A stretch of 64,000 nucleotides of DNA from an uncultured Sphingobacteriales bacterium (GCA_937871285.1 CALMQS010000098.1:84896-148895), one strand, 5' to 3'. Positions 27,169-36,686 are shown, counted from the stretch's first letter. The notes: a model not told the origin generated them from the letters alone. Numbers and translations: made by a program.

Positions 27169-29226
27169 CTATTCACTCCTCACCACCCTGTATTCCACCC
27201 TCCTGTTCTTTTGCCGTGCAGCAGGGTTGTCTTTACCATTTATTTTTTCCGGTTCCAGCGGGCAGCATTCGCCGTATGCCTTACCCACCAGGCGATCTTT
27301 GCTGATGCCTTTTTTAACTAAGTAACGGATACAGGCGTCTACCCGTTTTTGTGCCAGCTTTATATTGTAGGCTTCCGAACCTTTACCATCGGTATAACCG
27401 CCTACTTCAATTACAACGGAAGTGAATTTGTGCATGAATGCGGCAAGGGAATCCAGCTCGTACGAAGAGGTATTTCCCAGGGATGACTGGTTAAAAGAGA
27501 ATTTGGCTAAGGTGGCGGATTCGCTTAAACCGGATCCTTCCTGCTCTGTTGCAGCTTGTGTTACTAAGGAAAGGCATAGGTTATTGTTATTAACCGTAGC
27601 TGTTCCGGCTTCAAAATATACTTTATAGCTTTCATTGGCAGGATAATATCCTTCCTTTTCGGCTGTGATCTCAAAGCGGGAACTGTTTTTCAGCTCAAAG
27701 CTATAGCTGCCATCACGATTGGTTTGCTGTTTGAGCAATACCTTTCCTGCCTGCTTCGGATCCTTTATGGTTAAGGTCACACCGGCTAAGGGCTGGTTGC
27801 TGCTGCAGTCTGTAATTAAACCGGTTACGTATTGCGCGTTGTCCTGGCGCACGGCAAAAAGCTCAAGACAACAATCTGTTGCCCGGTCGGAGCTTAGCCA
27901 GCCCGTATTCCACAGGTTGTCATCATCGGTGCTTATAAAATACAGGTCATCTTTGGAAGAATTGATGGGCTTACCGGCATTTACAGGCTTGTTCCAGTTG
28001 GATAGCTGGAAATCTCCCTTCGCCGAAAAAATATCATATCCTCCCATGCCCACATGACCATTGCTCGAAAACAAAAGCGTTCTGCTGGTTTGATGATAGG
28101 AGGGAGCGGTTTCATCTCCGGCAGTGTTCACAATATTACCCGCATTGGTAACCAGTAAGGCATTAAAATTAGTGTCTAAGGCGGCATACCATATATCGTA
28201 TTTACCAATGCTTCCTTTACGGTTGGAGGAAAATAAAAGATATTTTCCGTCTGTAGTAATAAAGGGCTGCGCGCTGTTCGATCCTCCCATATTTACAGGT
28301 TCGGGTAAAGGCACGGGTTTTGTCCAGCCGGTATCCGTTTTATCTGAACTGTAGATGGCCGATGTGGTAACGCCGTTGTTTACCATCCACCGGGTAAAGA
28401 ACATTTTCTTTCCTTCTTTTGAAAAGGTAGCTAACCCGTTGTGGATACCCGGGGCTTCATCTATCGGAATCATTTTTTCTTTTCCGGTTATAGCATCTTC
28501 CCCGGCCGCTTCATATAAGCGGGCAACAAACAGGTCATTCTTTTTATCTTCATGCATAGCGGTGTAAACGGTATTGCCCGGTTGGGAGGCCGACAGGGCA
28601 TAGGCAGCAGCATTCGCCGGCATGGCTTTGCGGGTAACAAAAAAGCCATCCCTTTCTTTTAATAATTGTTCTCTTATGAATTTAAGGTTTTCCAGCTCTT
28701 TATCTGCGCCCACCAGCAATTCATCCATAGTGGTATACGATTCGCGGAAAGCGGTAATGGTATTAAATGCTTCCTCGTATTTTTGGTTAGCACGCAACGA
28801 AACGCCATACCAGTAAGGGCATGCGGGGTAAGCGCTCTTAGAAAAGGACATGGCTTCCCTGTACCATTTTTCAGCCACGGTATAATTATTGATAAGCCGG
28901 TAGCTTTCTGCCAGGCGGTATACCACTTCGTTATGAATATTCAGATTCGATTTTCCGGGTGCTTTCTTTTTTACCGCAAAGGGTTGCGACCGCGGTGTTG
29001 ATTTTATTTCGGTGCCGAGGTATTTTTCGAAATACTGAATGGCTTCGTAATATCTTTTTTGTTTAAAGAGTTCTTCCCCTTTAATATAGTAACCGGGTTG
29101 GTCGGTTTGGGCAGGTGCAGCCAATGCGCAAAGCAAAAAAAGAATGATGGCTCCGGCACTACACGGTAGTAAAAACATTTTCCTGTCTGCCAGGCGCTTA
29201 AAGTTATTGTGCATATGCATTATCAT
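27169..29226 (-). CDS. OmpA-family protein with TPR, PD40 propeller and carboxypeptidase-like domain (type IX adhesin operon)
   Basis: 685 residues. After a signal peptide comes a TPR-like helical region (GEELFKQKRYYEAIQYFEKYLG). A WD40-like PD40 propeller carries repeated TTDGKYLLFSSNRKGSIGKYD-like blades. A CarboxypepD-regulatory-like domain starts near residue 470 (TGLITDCSSNQPLAGVTLTI). The C-terminal OmpA domain has VEVGGYTDGKGSEAYNIKLA and RQKNRRVEYRVV. The domain order matches PorE-like proteins of Bacteroidota that tie type IX secretion components to peptidoglycan. It is the last gene of a three-gene set; the first gene encodes the exported cargo and the second the PorP/SprF partner. 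Its last three codons lie in a repetitive intergenic word. Confidence 0.9.
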   Translation of the reverse strand: MIMHMHNNFKRLADRKMFLLPCSAGAIILFLLCALAAPAQTDQPGYYIKGEELFKQKRYYEAIQYFEKYLGTEIKSTPRSQPFAVKKKAPGKSNLNIHNEVVYRLAESYRLINNYTVAEKWYREAMSFSKSAYPACPYWYGVSLRANQKYEEAFNTITAFRESYTTMDELLVGADKELENLKFIREQLLKERDGFFVTRKAMPANAAAYALSASQPGNTVYTAMHEDKKNDLFVARLYEAAGEDAITGKEKMIPIDEAPGIHNGLATFSKEGKKMFFTRWMVNNGVTTSAIYSSDKTDTGWTKPVPLPEPVNMGGSNSAQPFITTDGKYLLFSSNRKGSIGKYDIWYAALDTNFNALLVTNAGNIVNTAGDETAPSYHQTSRTLLFSSNGHVGMGGYDIFSAKGDFQLSNWNKPVNAGKPINSSKDDLYFISTDDDNLWNTGWLSSDRATDCCLELFAVRQDNAQYVTGLITDCSSNQPLAGVTLTIKDPKQAGKVLLKQQTNRDGSYSFELKNSSRFEITAEKEGYYPANESYKVYFEAGTATVNNNNLCLSLVTQAATEQEGSGLSESATLAKFSFNQSSLGNTSSYELDSLAAFMHKFTSVVIEVGGYTDGKGSEAYNIKLAQKRVDACIRYLVKKGISKDRLVGKAYGECCPLEPEKINGKDNPAARQKNRRVEYRVVRSE

Positions 29227-29241
29227 TTACATGCCTCCGTT

Positions 29242-30240
29242 TTAAAAGCGGGGACAATAAAAAGGTTTTGTTTTCATACTGTTCTTCCGCCACCAGGTAT
29301 AGGATAGCGATACTTCCACGCTGTTGCGGTTGATTTCCATCGCATCTTTAGTAGATACATTTGTATCGTAACTCATTCCTACGGTTATGCCCTTGTAATA
29401 AAAGCCGGCAAAAGGAGATATGGCATCCCCGAAACGCAGGTTAGCGCCAAACATCAGGTCAACCTGCTCGCTTGCGTTTACCTGCACATAAGCGCCGGCC
29501 ATCTTTTCTTCTGTTTCACCCTGCCTCATATACAATACATTCGGCACAATATTCAACAGGTTAGATACAATGATCCTTGCCCCGGCATGCACGCTGTAAC
29601 GTATGGGCATTGTTTCCTTATTGCCTCCTGCAATAAAGGGGTCCTTTGGCTGGGTGATATGAAAAGCTGAAAATCCGCCAAAGAGATTGACCTTTCTATC
29701 GGCTGTGGCATCATAATATACAAGTCCCGCGCCGGCATCAAATGAAAACACGTTCGGTTTGTAAAATACTTCGGATGAATGCGCTGAAGGATCGTAGCCG
29801 ATGCCGGATACCCATTGTTCACCAAACTGCAGCTTGTTTACATTAAAGCTCCTGTTCAATACACCCGCCTGCATGGCCATTACCACGTAATGATCTTTAA
29901 ACCTTACCCCGGTATAGGCAATGCTGAGGTAGGCATTGGTATAGTTATAGGCTTTATCGGACGAAGACTGGTTCAGCAGGTTAACGCCAAGGTTAATGTT
30001 TTTGCTGGTAGGCATTTCTGCCGACAATCCTTTGGTAGAAAACGTATTGCCATACTGGCTGCGCCATACAGCCGACACCCTGTAATCGCCCTCAATGGCG
30101 CCGGTAAGGGCTGGATTTAATAACATGGGCTGGATAAAATATTGCGAAAAATGCGGGTCTGCCTGTGCGTATCCGGATACTGGAAAGCCATAAGTGACCG
30201 CCATCACCGCCAGCAATATTTGAAATATGCTTTTCTTCAT
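29242..30240 (-). CDS. PorP/SprF family type IX secretion membrane protein
   Basis: A 332-residue outer-membrane beta-barrel of the PorP/SprF family. The start is set at the ATG at 30240 (MKKSIFQILLAVMAVTYG), giving a proper signal peptide; the frame also opens eight codons earlier. The family signature near the mature N-terminus is clear: DPHFSQYFIQPMLLNPALTGA followed by YRVSAVWRSQYGN. Many aromatic beta-strands end with a C-terminal strand. SprF-like proteins serve the export or attachment of proteins carrying a gliding-motility C-terminal domain; exactly such a protein is encoded 33 bases upstream. Confidence 0.94.
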   Translation of the reverse strand: MKKSIFQILLAVMAVTYGFPVSGYAQADPHFSQYFIQPMLLNPALTGAIEGDYRVSAVWRSQYGNTFSTKGLSAEMPTSKNINLGVNLLNQSSSDKAYNYTNAYLSIAYTGVRFKDHYVVMAMQAGVLNRSFNVNKLQFGEQWVSGIGYDPSAHSSEVFYKPNVFSFDAGAGLVYYDATADRKVNLFGGFSAFHITQPKDPFIAGGNKETMPIRYSVHAGARIIVSNLLNIVPNVLYMRQGETEEKMAGAYVQVNASEQVDLMFGANLRFGDAISPFAGFYYKGITVGMSYDTNVSTKDAMEINRNSVEVSLSYTWWRKNSMKTKPFYCPRF

Positions 30241-30272
30241 TTCTAAAAATTTATAATACCTCATTGCAGTTT

Positions 30273-31931
30273 TTATCGTATTAGCCGTATCGTACCCTTT
30301 TTTATAAAGGTATCTTCATTGGATAGCCGTACCTTAACCACGTATACATACAGGCCTACCGGCTGCGGGTTATTTTTATGCGTTCCATCCCAGCCTTTCT
30401 GGTTGTCTTTCGTTTCATATAGCATTACACCCCATTGATTGTATATTTTTATTTCAGCTGCGGTTACCGATGATCCGTATACCCTGAACAGGTCGTTCTT
30501 TCCATCGTTATTTGGTGTGAACGCGTTGGGTATAAAAAAGTCTTTGTTATCTACCTCCGTTTTTACACTGGCGGTATCTATGCATCCGTCTGCCGACCTG
30601 GCTATAACATAGTAGGTGCTGGTGGTATCATTAATAATAAAAGACTGGGTATTGGCCGTCTGATTGCTGAAATAGATTTCAGGTTTCCATCCAATCACTT
30701 CATAGGTGGAGCTGGCAGATGTGGTAAGTGTTGCAGGCGAACCCACCAGCATAGGGTTGGGGTTGGCTTTCAGCGAAACAGAAAATTCCCGTACCAGCAC
30801 ATTTACAATAGCTGTGTCTGTACAGCCTGCTTCATTTATAGCGATGGCTTTATAAATAGCATTACCGGCAGGCTGTACTACAATACTGTCGCCTGTTCCT
30901 GTGTTTTGCCATGTTATTTCGTTACCCGGTGAAGATGCTTTAAGGGTAACGGGCAAACCTTTACAAGCTACCACGGTATCGCTGGTAGATATAACCGGCT
31001 GGTCATTGAGCACCACGATCACAGGCGCCAGGTTGGTTGAGCAGCCACCTGCGCTTATACCGCGAATATAAAATGTATCACTTACTGCTACTGCCGTTGG
31101 AGCGCTGAGCGGCAGGGTGCCGGCTTCATCTGTAAAATAATGGTAGGTGAGCCCGCTGGTGCTGCCCGATGTTATAGAAGGGTCTGTTATATCTGCCGTG
31201 GGCGATCCGCAAACCGGCAAAGGATTGGTAATTACAAGCAGCGGGTCGCCTACATCAATATTGGTGGTAGCCGTGCTGGTACATGCCCCGCTGCTGAAGG
31301 TATAATTAACCGTATAGGATCCCGGGGTACTGGCTGAAAGGTTAACTGCTCCGGTAGCGGCATTAATAGATAACCCGGAAGCGGAACTGTAGGTTCCGCC
31401 GCTTAATCCTGTTAACGTTACGGTGGCAGTGCCCGTTCCGCAATAGGGCGACTGATCATAGCTGATGGTTACTTCCGGCAGGGGGTCTGTTTCAATTTGT
31501 ACTGCGGCCGAAGTATTACTTTCAGCGCCGGAGTTTACGATCCTCCTGTACCAATGGGTTTGGCTTAATGCACCGGGAGCATAACCCTGGTTTGTTGCGT
31601 CATTGATATTGCTAAACCCTGTAGTTGCCGAGGTGGTGCTGCTTTGCCATTGAAAAGTGAAACTCCCGTTTCCTCCTGTAGGAGCGCTGCCTGTTAAAGC
31701 AGCGGGAGCGGTATGCTGACAAATGGACTGATCACTGCCGATGGTATTGTTACCTATTGCTGCCCATGATACGTTTTGAGCCTTAGATTGGCCGGTAAAG
31801 CTATTGTTGCCGTTCCTATTATTCGCGATAACCGGAGAGCCATGCATCTCCCTGGTTTTTTGCGGCCGGATGCCCGCGAAAGCAAACTGCGCACAAGCCA
31901 CCAATGAAACTATAAGAAATTGGTTTCTCAT
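30273..31931 (-). CDS. Secreted protein with gliding-motility-associated C-terminal domain (type IX cargo)
   Basis: 552 residues from the ATG at 31931, with a signal peptide (MRNQFLIVSLVACAQFAFAG). The middle consists of immunoglobulin- or PKD-like beta repeats rich in Ser, Thr and Gly. The last 90 residues are the type B type IX sorting domain: FFIPNAFTPNNDGKNDLFRV, IKIYNQWGVMLYET and KGWDGTHKNN, ending in GTIRLIR. It is expected to be carried across the outer membrane and kept at the surface. The direct downstream PorP/SprF and OmpA/PD40 genes form the usual partner set. Confidence 0.94.
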   Translation of the reverse strand: MRNQFLIVSLVACAQFAFAGIRPQKTREMHGSPVIANNRNGNNSFTGQSKAQNVSWAAIGNNTIGSDQSICQHTAPAALTGSAPTGGNGSFTFQWQSSTTSATTGFSNINDATNQGYAPGALSQTHWYRRIVNSGAESNTSAAVQIETDPLPEVTISYDQSPYCGTGTATVTLTGLSGGTYSSASGLSINAATGAVNLSASTPGSYTVNYTFSSGACTSTATTNIDVGDPLLVITNPLPVCGSPTADITDPSITSGSTSGLTYHYFTDEAGTLPLSAPTAVAVSDTFYIRGISAGGCSTNLAPVIVVLNDQPVISTSDTVVACKGLPVTLKASSPGNEITWQNTGTGDSIVVQPAGNAIYKAIAINEAGCTDTAIVNVLVREFSVSLKANPNPMLVGSPATLTTSASSTYEVIGWKPEIYFSNQTANTQSFIINDTTSTYYVIARSADGCIDTASVKTEVDNKDFFIPNAFTPNNDGKNDLFRVYGSSVTAAEIKIYNQWGVMLYETKDNQKGWDGTHKNNPQPVGLYVYVVKVRLSNEDTFIKKGTIRLIR

Positions 31932-32016
31932 TACTGTCAACAGGTATTGGATTACGATATTGGTCTTTCTTCAAAAGTTACTATGTACATTAACTTATAG
32001 CACCAGAAGTTATTGT

Positions 32017-32166
32017 ATGTCAATATTTTTTTTTGATGATATTCAAAAAAAGATCATGGAAGCCGGCGTAAATGAACGGGAATATCCATTTCCGGTGGTT
32101 GTACAGCACAGACAACTACACGAATTTTCCGGATATCAAACAATTGTCGTATCTTTTGAACCATAA
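32017..32166 (+). CDS. Possible 49-residue hypothetical protein
   Basis: A short frame from an ATG at 32017 encodes MSIFFFDDIQKKIMEAGVNE and ends FSGYQTIVVSFEP. It lies 47 bases before the CBS-domain gene on the same strand. There is no recognised domain and no ribosome-binding site to judge by. The composition is protein-like, but the evidence is weak; it could be a chance frame in the divergent promoter region. Confidence 0.3.
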   Translation: MSIFFFDDIQKKIMEAGVNEREYPFPVVVQHRQLHEFSGYQTIVVSFEP

Positions 32167-32213
32167 TTCATCCTGCCCGCGTGATAGTTCATTTTTAACC
32201 AAAAACAGAGCAT

Positions 32214-32648
32214 ATGAGAACGGTTGCACACATTTTTATGCGCAAAGGGCATCACAATATTACCGTTGACCCCGGCATTTCCGTACTTGGCGCATTAAAG
32301 ATCATGTCTGAAAGGAACGTTGGATCTGTAATTGTTATGGATGATGGCGGGAAATACCGCGGACTGGTAACGGAAAGAGATTACGCCCGTAAAGTGATAT
32401 TACTTGGTAAATCATCAGGTGATACGCCTGTAAGCGAAATTATGCTGGAGCATTTACCTAAAATTACCCCCGAGCACACGCTTGAAGAATGCATGAGTAT
32501 AATGACAGCCCATAATATCCGCTATCTGCCCGTTTTTAAAAACAATGAATTTTATGGAGTGATCTCGGTATTAGATATTGTAAAGGAAACCATACTTGCG
32601 CAGCAGGAAACCATTGACCACCTGCATAGTTATATACATTCCGTTTAG
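32214..32648 (+). CDS. Two-CBS-domain protein
   Basis: A 144-residue protein made of a CBS pair only. The first CBS motif spans about residues 8-65 (VDPGISVLGALKIMSERNVG, then YRGLVTERDYARKVILLGKS). The second spans about 75-135 (TPEHTLEECMSIMTAHNIRY, FYGVISVLDIVKETI). Such pairs bind adenosine nucleotides and usually regulate other proteins; no partner is encoded beside it. Confidence 0.88.
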   Translation: MRTVAHIFMRKGHHNITVDPGISVLGALKIMSERNVGSVIVMDDGGKYRGLVTERDYARKVILLGKSSGDTPVSEIMLEHLPKITPEHTLEECMSIMTAHNIRYLPVFKNNEFYGVISVLDIVKETILAQQETIDHLHSYIHSV

Positions 32649-32729
32649 GAACGGATTCTATTGCCTGTCATTCTATACCGGTAAAAAAGAATAACACAAA
32701 TAACGGTGGGGCTAAATAGCTTACCCCGA

Positions 32730-33011
32730 TCAGCGGATCACGATTTCAGTAATAAGCCGCTCTCCAAGGGCTTCGTTCACGCGTTGAATGATCTTATCTT
32801 TCTGGAAAAGCAATTCATTTTTAAGGGGCGCCACGGAGGTAACGATAAACAGGGTATGATTCATGATCTGTATCTTATCGGTATACCGCGCAATGGTTTT
32901 ACCCATCAGTTGCTCCCATATGTCGGTTATCTGCAGGGCCTGCATATTTCCCTTCAGCCTGCTTTTCTGAAGAAACAATTTCAACGCATCTCCCATGGAA
33001 AGTTCGCTCAT
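32730..33011 (-). CDS. DUF721 (DciA-like) domain protein
   Basis: A 93-residue protein with the DUF721 outline: an N-terminal helix (GDALKLFLQKSRLKGNM), IWEQLMGKTIARYTDKIQIM, and the beta-strand/helix part LFIVTSVAPLKNELLFQKDKIIQRVNEALGE. DciA proteins load the replicative helicase DnaB in many bacteria. This short version has only the KH-like domain and may not do the same. It is divergent from the YebC-type gene. Confidence 0.85.
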   Translation of the reverse strand: MSELSMGDALKLFLQKSRLKGNMQALQITDIWEQLMGKTIARYTDKIQIMNHTLFIVTSVAPLKNELLFQKDKIIQRVNEALGERLITEIVIR

Positions 33012-33148
33012 ACCGCTAAGGTAAGATGATTCCCGTATTTTTATTTTAAAAACGGAAATGTGTTTATTTTACCGGTTTTCCGCAGGGTGCAACCACTTCC
33101 TGTGTATAAAGCACGACCGGGCCGCAAACATTTTTCCCTCCATTACCT

Positions 33149-33157
33149 TACATTTGC
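33149..33157 (+). promoter_or_regulatory. Bacteroidota -7 promoter box before YebC-type gene
   Basis: TACATTTGC is an exact TAnnTTTG match located 7 bases before the ATG at 33165. A clear -33 box was not found. It supports the chosen start and a very short 5' leader. Confidence 0.5.
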
Positions 33158-33164
33158 AACACTT

Positions 33165-33887
33165 ATGGGAAGAATATTTGAAGTACGTAAATCAACCATG
33201 TTTGCCCGGTGGGACCGCATGGCGAAACAGTTCAGCCGTATTGGCAAAGAAATAGCTATTGCCGTTAAAGCCGGCGGCCCCGACCCCACCACCAATCCCG
33301 CTTTACGCCGTTGCATGCAAAATGCGAAAAGCGTAAACATGCCCAAAGACAGGGTAGAAGCGGCCATTAAAAGAGCGCAGGGCAAGGAAATGGAAAACAT
33401 TGAAGAGATATTATACGAAGGGTACGCTCCCCATGGCGTGGCGGTACTGGTGGAAACCGCTACCGATAATCATGTGCGTACGGTAGCCAATGTAAAATCA
33501 CATTTTAATAAAGGCAACGGCACGCTGGGCAACAGTGGCAGCGTGGCCTTTCAGTTTAAAAAAATGGGCGTATTTAAGCTGAAGCCCGAAGGGCTGAACG
33601 CGGAGGATCTGGAGCTGGAATTGATTGATCACGGGCTGGAAGAATTGGGTGAAGGTACCGGCGAAAATGGCGAGGATATACTGGTATTGCGCACCGGCTT
33701 CACGGATTTTGGTAATATGCAGAAAGCGCTGGAAGAAAAACATCTTACACCCATAAGCGCCGAAGTGGAATGGATCCCTTCCACTACGGTGGAATTGCCG
33801 GAAGAGCAGGCGCAGGACGTGCTGAAATTAGTTGACCGCCTGGAACAAGACGAAGATGTACAGAAAGTATTTCATAACCTACAATAA
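33165..33887 (+). CDS. YebC/PmpR family protein
   Basis: A 240-residue YebC-family protein. The start at 33165 gives MGRIFEVRKSTMFARWDRMA; the open frame extends upstream to 33060 but those codons are not family-like. Signatures are NMPKDRVEAAIKRAQG and YEGYAPHGVAVLVETATDN, followed by VKSHFNKGNGTLGNSGSVAF. Most YebC proteins begin GHSKWA.IK; here that motif is replaced by RIFEVRKSTMFARWDRMAKQF, a form known in Bacteroidota. Family members act as transcription regulators or, as shown for some, as translation factors relieving ribosome stalling. Confidence 0.93.
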   Translation: MGRIFEVRKSTMFARWDRMAKQFSRIGKEIAIAVKAGGPDPTTNPALRRCMQNAKSVNMPKDRVEAAIKRAQGKEMENIEEILYEGYAPHGVAVLVETATDNHVRTVANVKSHFNKGNGTLGNSGSVAFQFKKMGVFKLKPEGLNAEDLELELIDHGLEELGEGTGENGEDILVLRTGFTDFGNMQKALEEKHLTPISAEVEWIPSTTVELPEEQAQDVLKLVDRLEQDEDVQKVFHNLQ

Positions 33888-33942
33888 GCAAAAAAGGCTG
33901 TCTCAAAAGGTCGGTATAGAAGATATGCCATTAAGACTCAAA

Positions 33943-33968
33943 CCTGCCTGCCTGCAGGCAGGGGCAGG
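33943..33968. repeat. GC-rich palindromic repeat core
   Basis: TGCCTGCAGGCA (33949-33960) is a perfect 12-bp palindrome embedded in a longer imperfect one (CCTGCC...GGCAGG). It is followed by CTTCGTGCCTTAGCGACTTC at about 34001-34020, a dispersed-repeat-like phrase. It lies between the YebC-type gene and carbonic anhydrase. Confidence 0.6.
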
Positions 33969-34068
33969 GGCACAAAGTCCTGATCTTCAGGTTTTATTTT
34001 CTTCGTGCCTTAGCGACTTCGTGGCAAAATATTACTTTTTAGACAACCCCGATGCACCTCCGTTTAAT

Positions 34069-34719
34069 ATGACCACCTACAGACAGATTTTTGAAAACAA
34101 CAGGAAATGGGTCGCTTCCAAAACCGCTTTGGATGTTGACTTTTTTAAAAAATTAGCCTCTGACCAAAACCCGGAATATCTCTATATTGGCTGCAGCGAC
34201 AGCCGTGTACCTGCCAATGAGATCATGGGGCTCGACTCGGGAGAAGTGTTTGTGCACCGCAACATAGCCAACCTTGTATGCGCAACAGATCTGAATGTAA
34301 TGGCGGTGATCAATTATGGCGTGCGGTACTTAGATATAAAGCACATTATTGTTTGCGGCCATTATAACTGCGGTGGCGTAAAAGCCGCCATGCAGCCCAA
34401 AGACATGGGTATCCTTAATCCCTGGCTAAGAAATATCCGCGACGTTTACCGCCTGCATAAAGAAGAGCTGAACGCTATAACGGATGAAAAGCAACGCTAC
34501 GACCGGCTGGTTGAGCTGAATGTGCAGGAACAGTGTGTAAACGTAATTAAATTAGCCAGCGTGCAGCAGGAATATGTAAAAACGGGGTATCCTATTGTAC
34601 ATGGCTGGGTTTTTGATTTGAAAACCGGGTTGCTTAAAGATCTGAACCTTGATTTCGAAAAAATACTGCGCGACATACAGGAAATCTATAACCTTACCGA
34701 TACCAACTGGAAGCGGTAA
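34069..34719 (+). CDS. Beta-class carbonic anhydrase
   Basis: 216 residues from the ATG at 34069 (MTTYRQIFENNRKWVASKTA). The enzyme interconverts CO2 and bicarbonate. The zinc ligands and active-site dyad are clear: Cys and Asp-Arg in IGCSDSRVPANEI, then His and Cys in CGHYNCGGVKAA. HRNIANLV is also typical. The frame runs further upstream, but that part is repeat sequence. The C-terminal helix pair is present and the length is normal for the cytosolic beta-class. Confidence 0.94.
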   Translation: MTTYRQIFENNRKWVASKTALDVDFFKKLASDQNPEYLYIGCSDSRVPANEIMGLDSGEVFVHRNIANLVCATDLNVMAVINYGVRYLDIKHIIVCGHYNCGGVKAAMQPKDMGILNPWLRNIRDVYRLHKEELNAITDEKQRYDRLVELNVQEQCVNVIKLASVQQEYVKTGYPIVHGWVFDLKTGLLKDLNLDFEKILRDIQEIYNLTDTNWKR

Positions 34720-35090
34720 AAGGTTGGTATCAGGTATCAGATTCAGGTGAGTAACTACTAACGATAGTATTCGTACTCCCTCTTTCACCTCTCTCTTCTC
34801 GCCTCTCATCGCGCTCTTGGTTGCATTCCCTTTCGGGTTTCGAAATTCCGGCTTCGGATTTTATAATTTGCGGTTTATGGTTTGTGGTTTATGGTTGCAT
34901 TTCGCTTCGAATTTCGGACTTTCCGCTTCGGATTTGGCATTTGAAATTTATCCGCCCCGGCGGACAGGTTTGGTTCTTGTTATTTGTTTTTTAGTGCTTT
35001 GTATTTCTTTTGGGTTGCAAGTCACAAGTTACAGGGCATAGGGGCGCCCTCCTTCGGATTTCGGATTTACGGCTTCGGATTTGTAAAAAT
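34720..35090. repeat. TTCGGATTT-rich dispersed repeat, copy A
   Basis: No gene is supported. From about 34803 to 35090 the sequence repeats variants of GCTTCGGATTT, GGTTTATGGTTTGTGGTTTA and TTGGTTCTTGTTATTTGTTT. It also carries the GC palindrome TCCGCCCCGGCGGA at 34951-34964. Related text occurs at 36440-36680 in the same orientation and reversed at 41225-41545. The first part (34770-34810) carries CTCAC/CTCTC words like those at 27124. Confidence 0.8.
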
Positions 35091-36407
35091 TTATTGTTCA
35101 TTCAGTTTGCTTACTATCCAACTGTTCATTTTCTCACCCTGCTCCGGGAAAGTCCAGTGCCCGGTTTCAGGAACTATGAATAATTCTTTGGGTGCTGTAA
35201 TTACATTGTAAGCTGCATACATAGATGTAGGCGGACAGGTTTCATCATTGAAGCCCAGGGTATATATTCCCGGCACTTTTAATTGTCTTGCAAAATTCAC
35301 CACATCATAATACCCTGCAGTATTGATCTTCTCTTTGGTGTTGTTGAATGCAAGATTGTTTTTGTCAAATAAATGCGGCCACCCGCCGGCACGGCCTTTT
35401 AAATATCCTGTTACGTCGGATAAGGCAGGATACAATGCAGCCAGGAACTTAACACGGGGATCAAGTGCAACCGTTACAATAGATAAAGCGCCACCCTGGC
35501 TGCCTCCCATCACAGCAAGCTGCTTCCCATCATATTGCGGTAAGCCGGTTAAGAAATCATTAGCACGCACACAGCCCAGGTACACCCGCTTATAATAATA
35601 ACGGTCTTTATCATCCAGGTTATAGTTCCAATAACCGGCCAGGGCGCCGGTAGCAAGATTATTATATACCGAAACATCCATATTAACCGGCACACCATGT
35701 ATACCTATTTGAAAAGTAATGATCCCTTTTTCTGCATTAGCAATATCTCCGGCATAAGGCCGTACACCGGCGCCGGGTACCTGCAGCAATGCCGGGTACT
35801 TTCCTTCCTTTTTGGGTATACATAAAATACCATATAATCTTGTGCCTGGTTTATAATTCTGCAGGCTTACATGATACACATTTACATTTTCAGTGCATCG
35901 CTCCGGTAACAATGTCATTCTTGCATCAACGGGTATCGTTGCCAGCGCTGTTTTTGCATTATCCCAATAGGTGCTGAAATCTGATGGATTTTGAATGGCA
36001 GGATCTATTTGTAAGGGGTTGAAGGCTGCTGTTGCCAATCCCCTGTAGCTTTTGCCATTTACAATTGCAGTAGCAATACAACGTAAAAATCCAGGTGTTT
36101 TCATCGTGCCTCCATCTATATTAAGTATGCCGCTTGCTATAGTGAGGGAATCTTTTTTTATCGCTTCCATTTTCTCCGGGCCAATTTCATATTTCACTAC
36201 AGCATCCTTCACTACATTGCCACTTTTTAAAACTGTAATGGTAAACTTTACTTTTTCACCAGGCTTATATTTCCAGTCAGTATGATCCGGGGCAACCACT
36301 ACTTTAATCATTTGTTCAGCGGGTTGACCCTGGGTATAACCAATTAAAACAGAAAAAATAAGTAGCAGGGCAATGCGTCGAATGCTTATAAATATTATGG
36401 CAGACAT
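35091..36407 (-). CDS. Acetyl xylan esterase / CE7-type alpha/beta hydrolase
   Basis: A 438-residue exported esterase with a signal peptide (IALLLIFSVLIGYTQGQPA). An N-terminal beta-sandwich-like domain covers about residues 30-140. The alpha/beta hydrolase domain follows, with the family phrase FSTYWDNAKTALA, the nucleophile Ser in AVMGGSQGGALS, an Asp in LGFNDETCPPTSMYAAYN, and the His in VPETGHWTFPEQG. CE7-type enzymes remove acetyl groups from xylo-oligosaccharides and some antibiotics; the real substrate here is not known. It sits between two repeat patches on the - strand. Confidence 0.87.
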   Translation of the reverse strand: MSAIIFISIRRIALLLIFSVLIGYTQGQPAEQMIKVVVAPDHTDWKYKPGEKVKFTITVLKSGNVVKDAVVKYEIGPEKMEAIKKDSLTIASGILNIDGGTMKTPGFLRCIATAIVNGKSYRGLATAAFNPLQIDPAIQNPSDFSTYWDNAKTALATIPVDARMTLLPERCTENVNVYHVSLQNYKPGTRLYGILCIPKKEGKYPALLQVPGAGVRPYAGDIANAEKGIITFQIGIHGVPVNMDVSVYNNLATGALAGYWNYNLDDKDRYYYKRVYLGCVRANDFLTGLPQYDGKQLAVMGGSQGGALSIVTVALDPRVKFLAALYPALSDVTGYLKGRAGGWPHLFDKNNLAFNNTKEKINTAGYYDVVNFARQLKVPGIYTLGFNDETCPPTSMYAAYNVITAPKELFIVPETGHWTFPEQGEKMNSWIVSKLNEQ

Positions 36408-36439
36408 ATTAAAAATTTATTGAAAATAAGGATATTTTT

Positions 36440-36680
36440 TGAAGAGACGGAGCCGGCGCATCCCCTTTCGAAATTCCGGATGGATTTGAGGTATGAGCTA
36501 ACGACAGGCTGAGCATTCTTTCTTTCACTTCTCACCTTTCACTTCCCCCCGGATTTCGGAACGGGGAGTTTATGATTTATTGTTTTTAGTTTACCGTTAT
36601 ATTTCTTCGGATTTAGCGCTTACGGCTTCGGATTTAAAATTTATTTGTTTCTTGTTTTTTGTGATTTGGTGCTTAGCCGA
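36440..36680. repeat. TTCGGATTT-rich dispersed repeat, copy B
   Basis: Words seen are CGAAATTCCGGATGGATTTG, CACTTCTCACCTTTCACTTC, CCGGATTTCGGAACGG, CTTCGGATTTAGCGCTTACG and GTTTTTTGTGATTTGGTGCT. The last phrase appears reversed at 41341-41368. It fills most of the gap between the esterase and the acyl-CoA dehydrogenase genes. Confidence 0.75.
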
Positions 36681-36686
36681 CAGCTA

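Noticed and set aside
34817..35041. Plus-strand frame of 74 codons
   Set aside because: It is a translation of the copy A repeat (Phe/Gly-rich), with no protein-like features.
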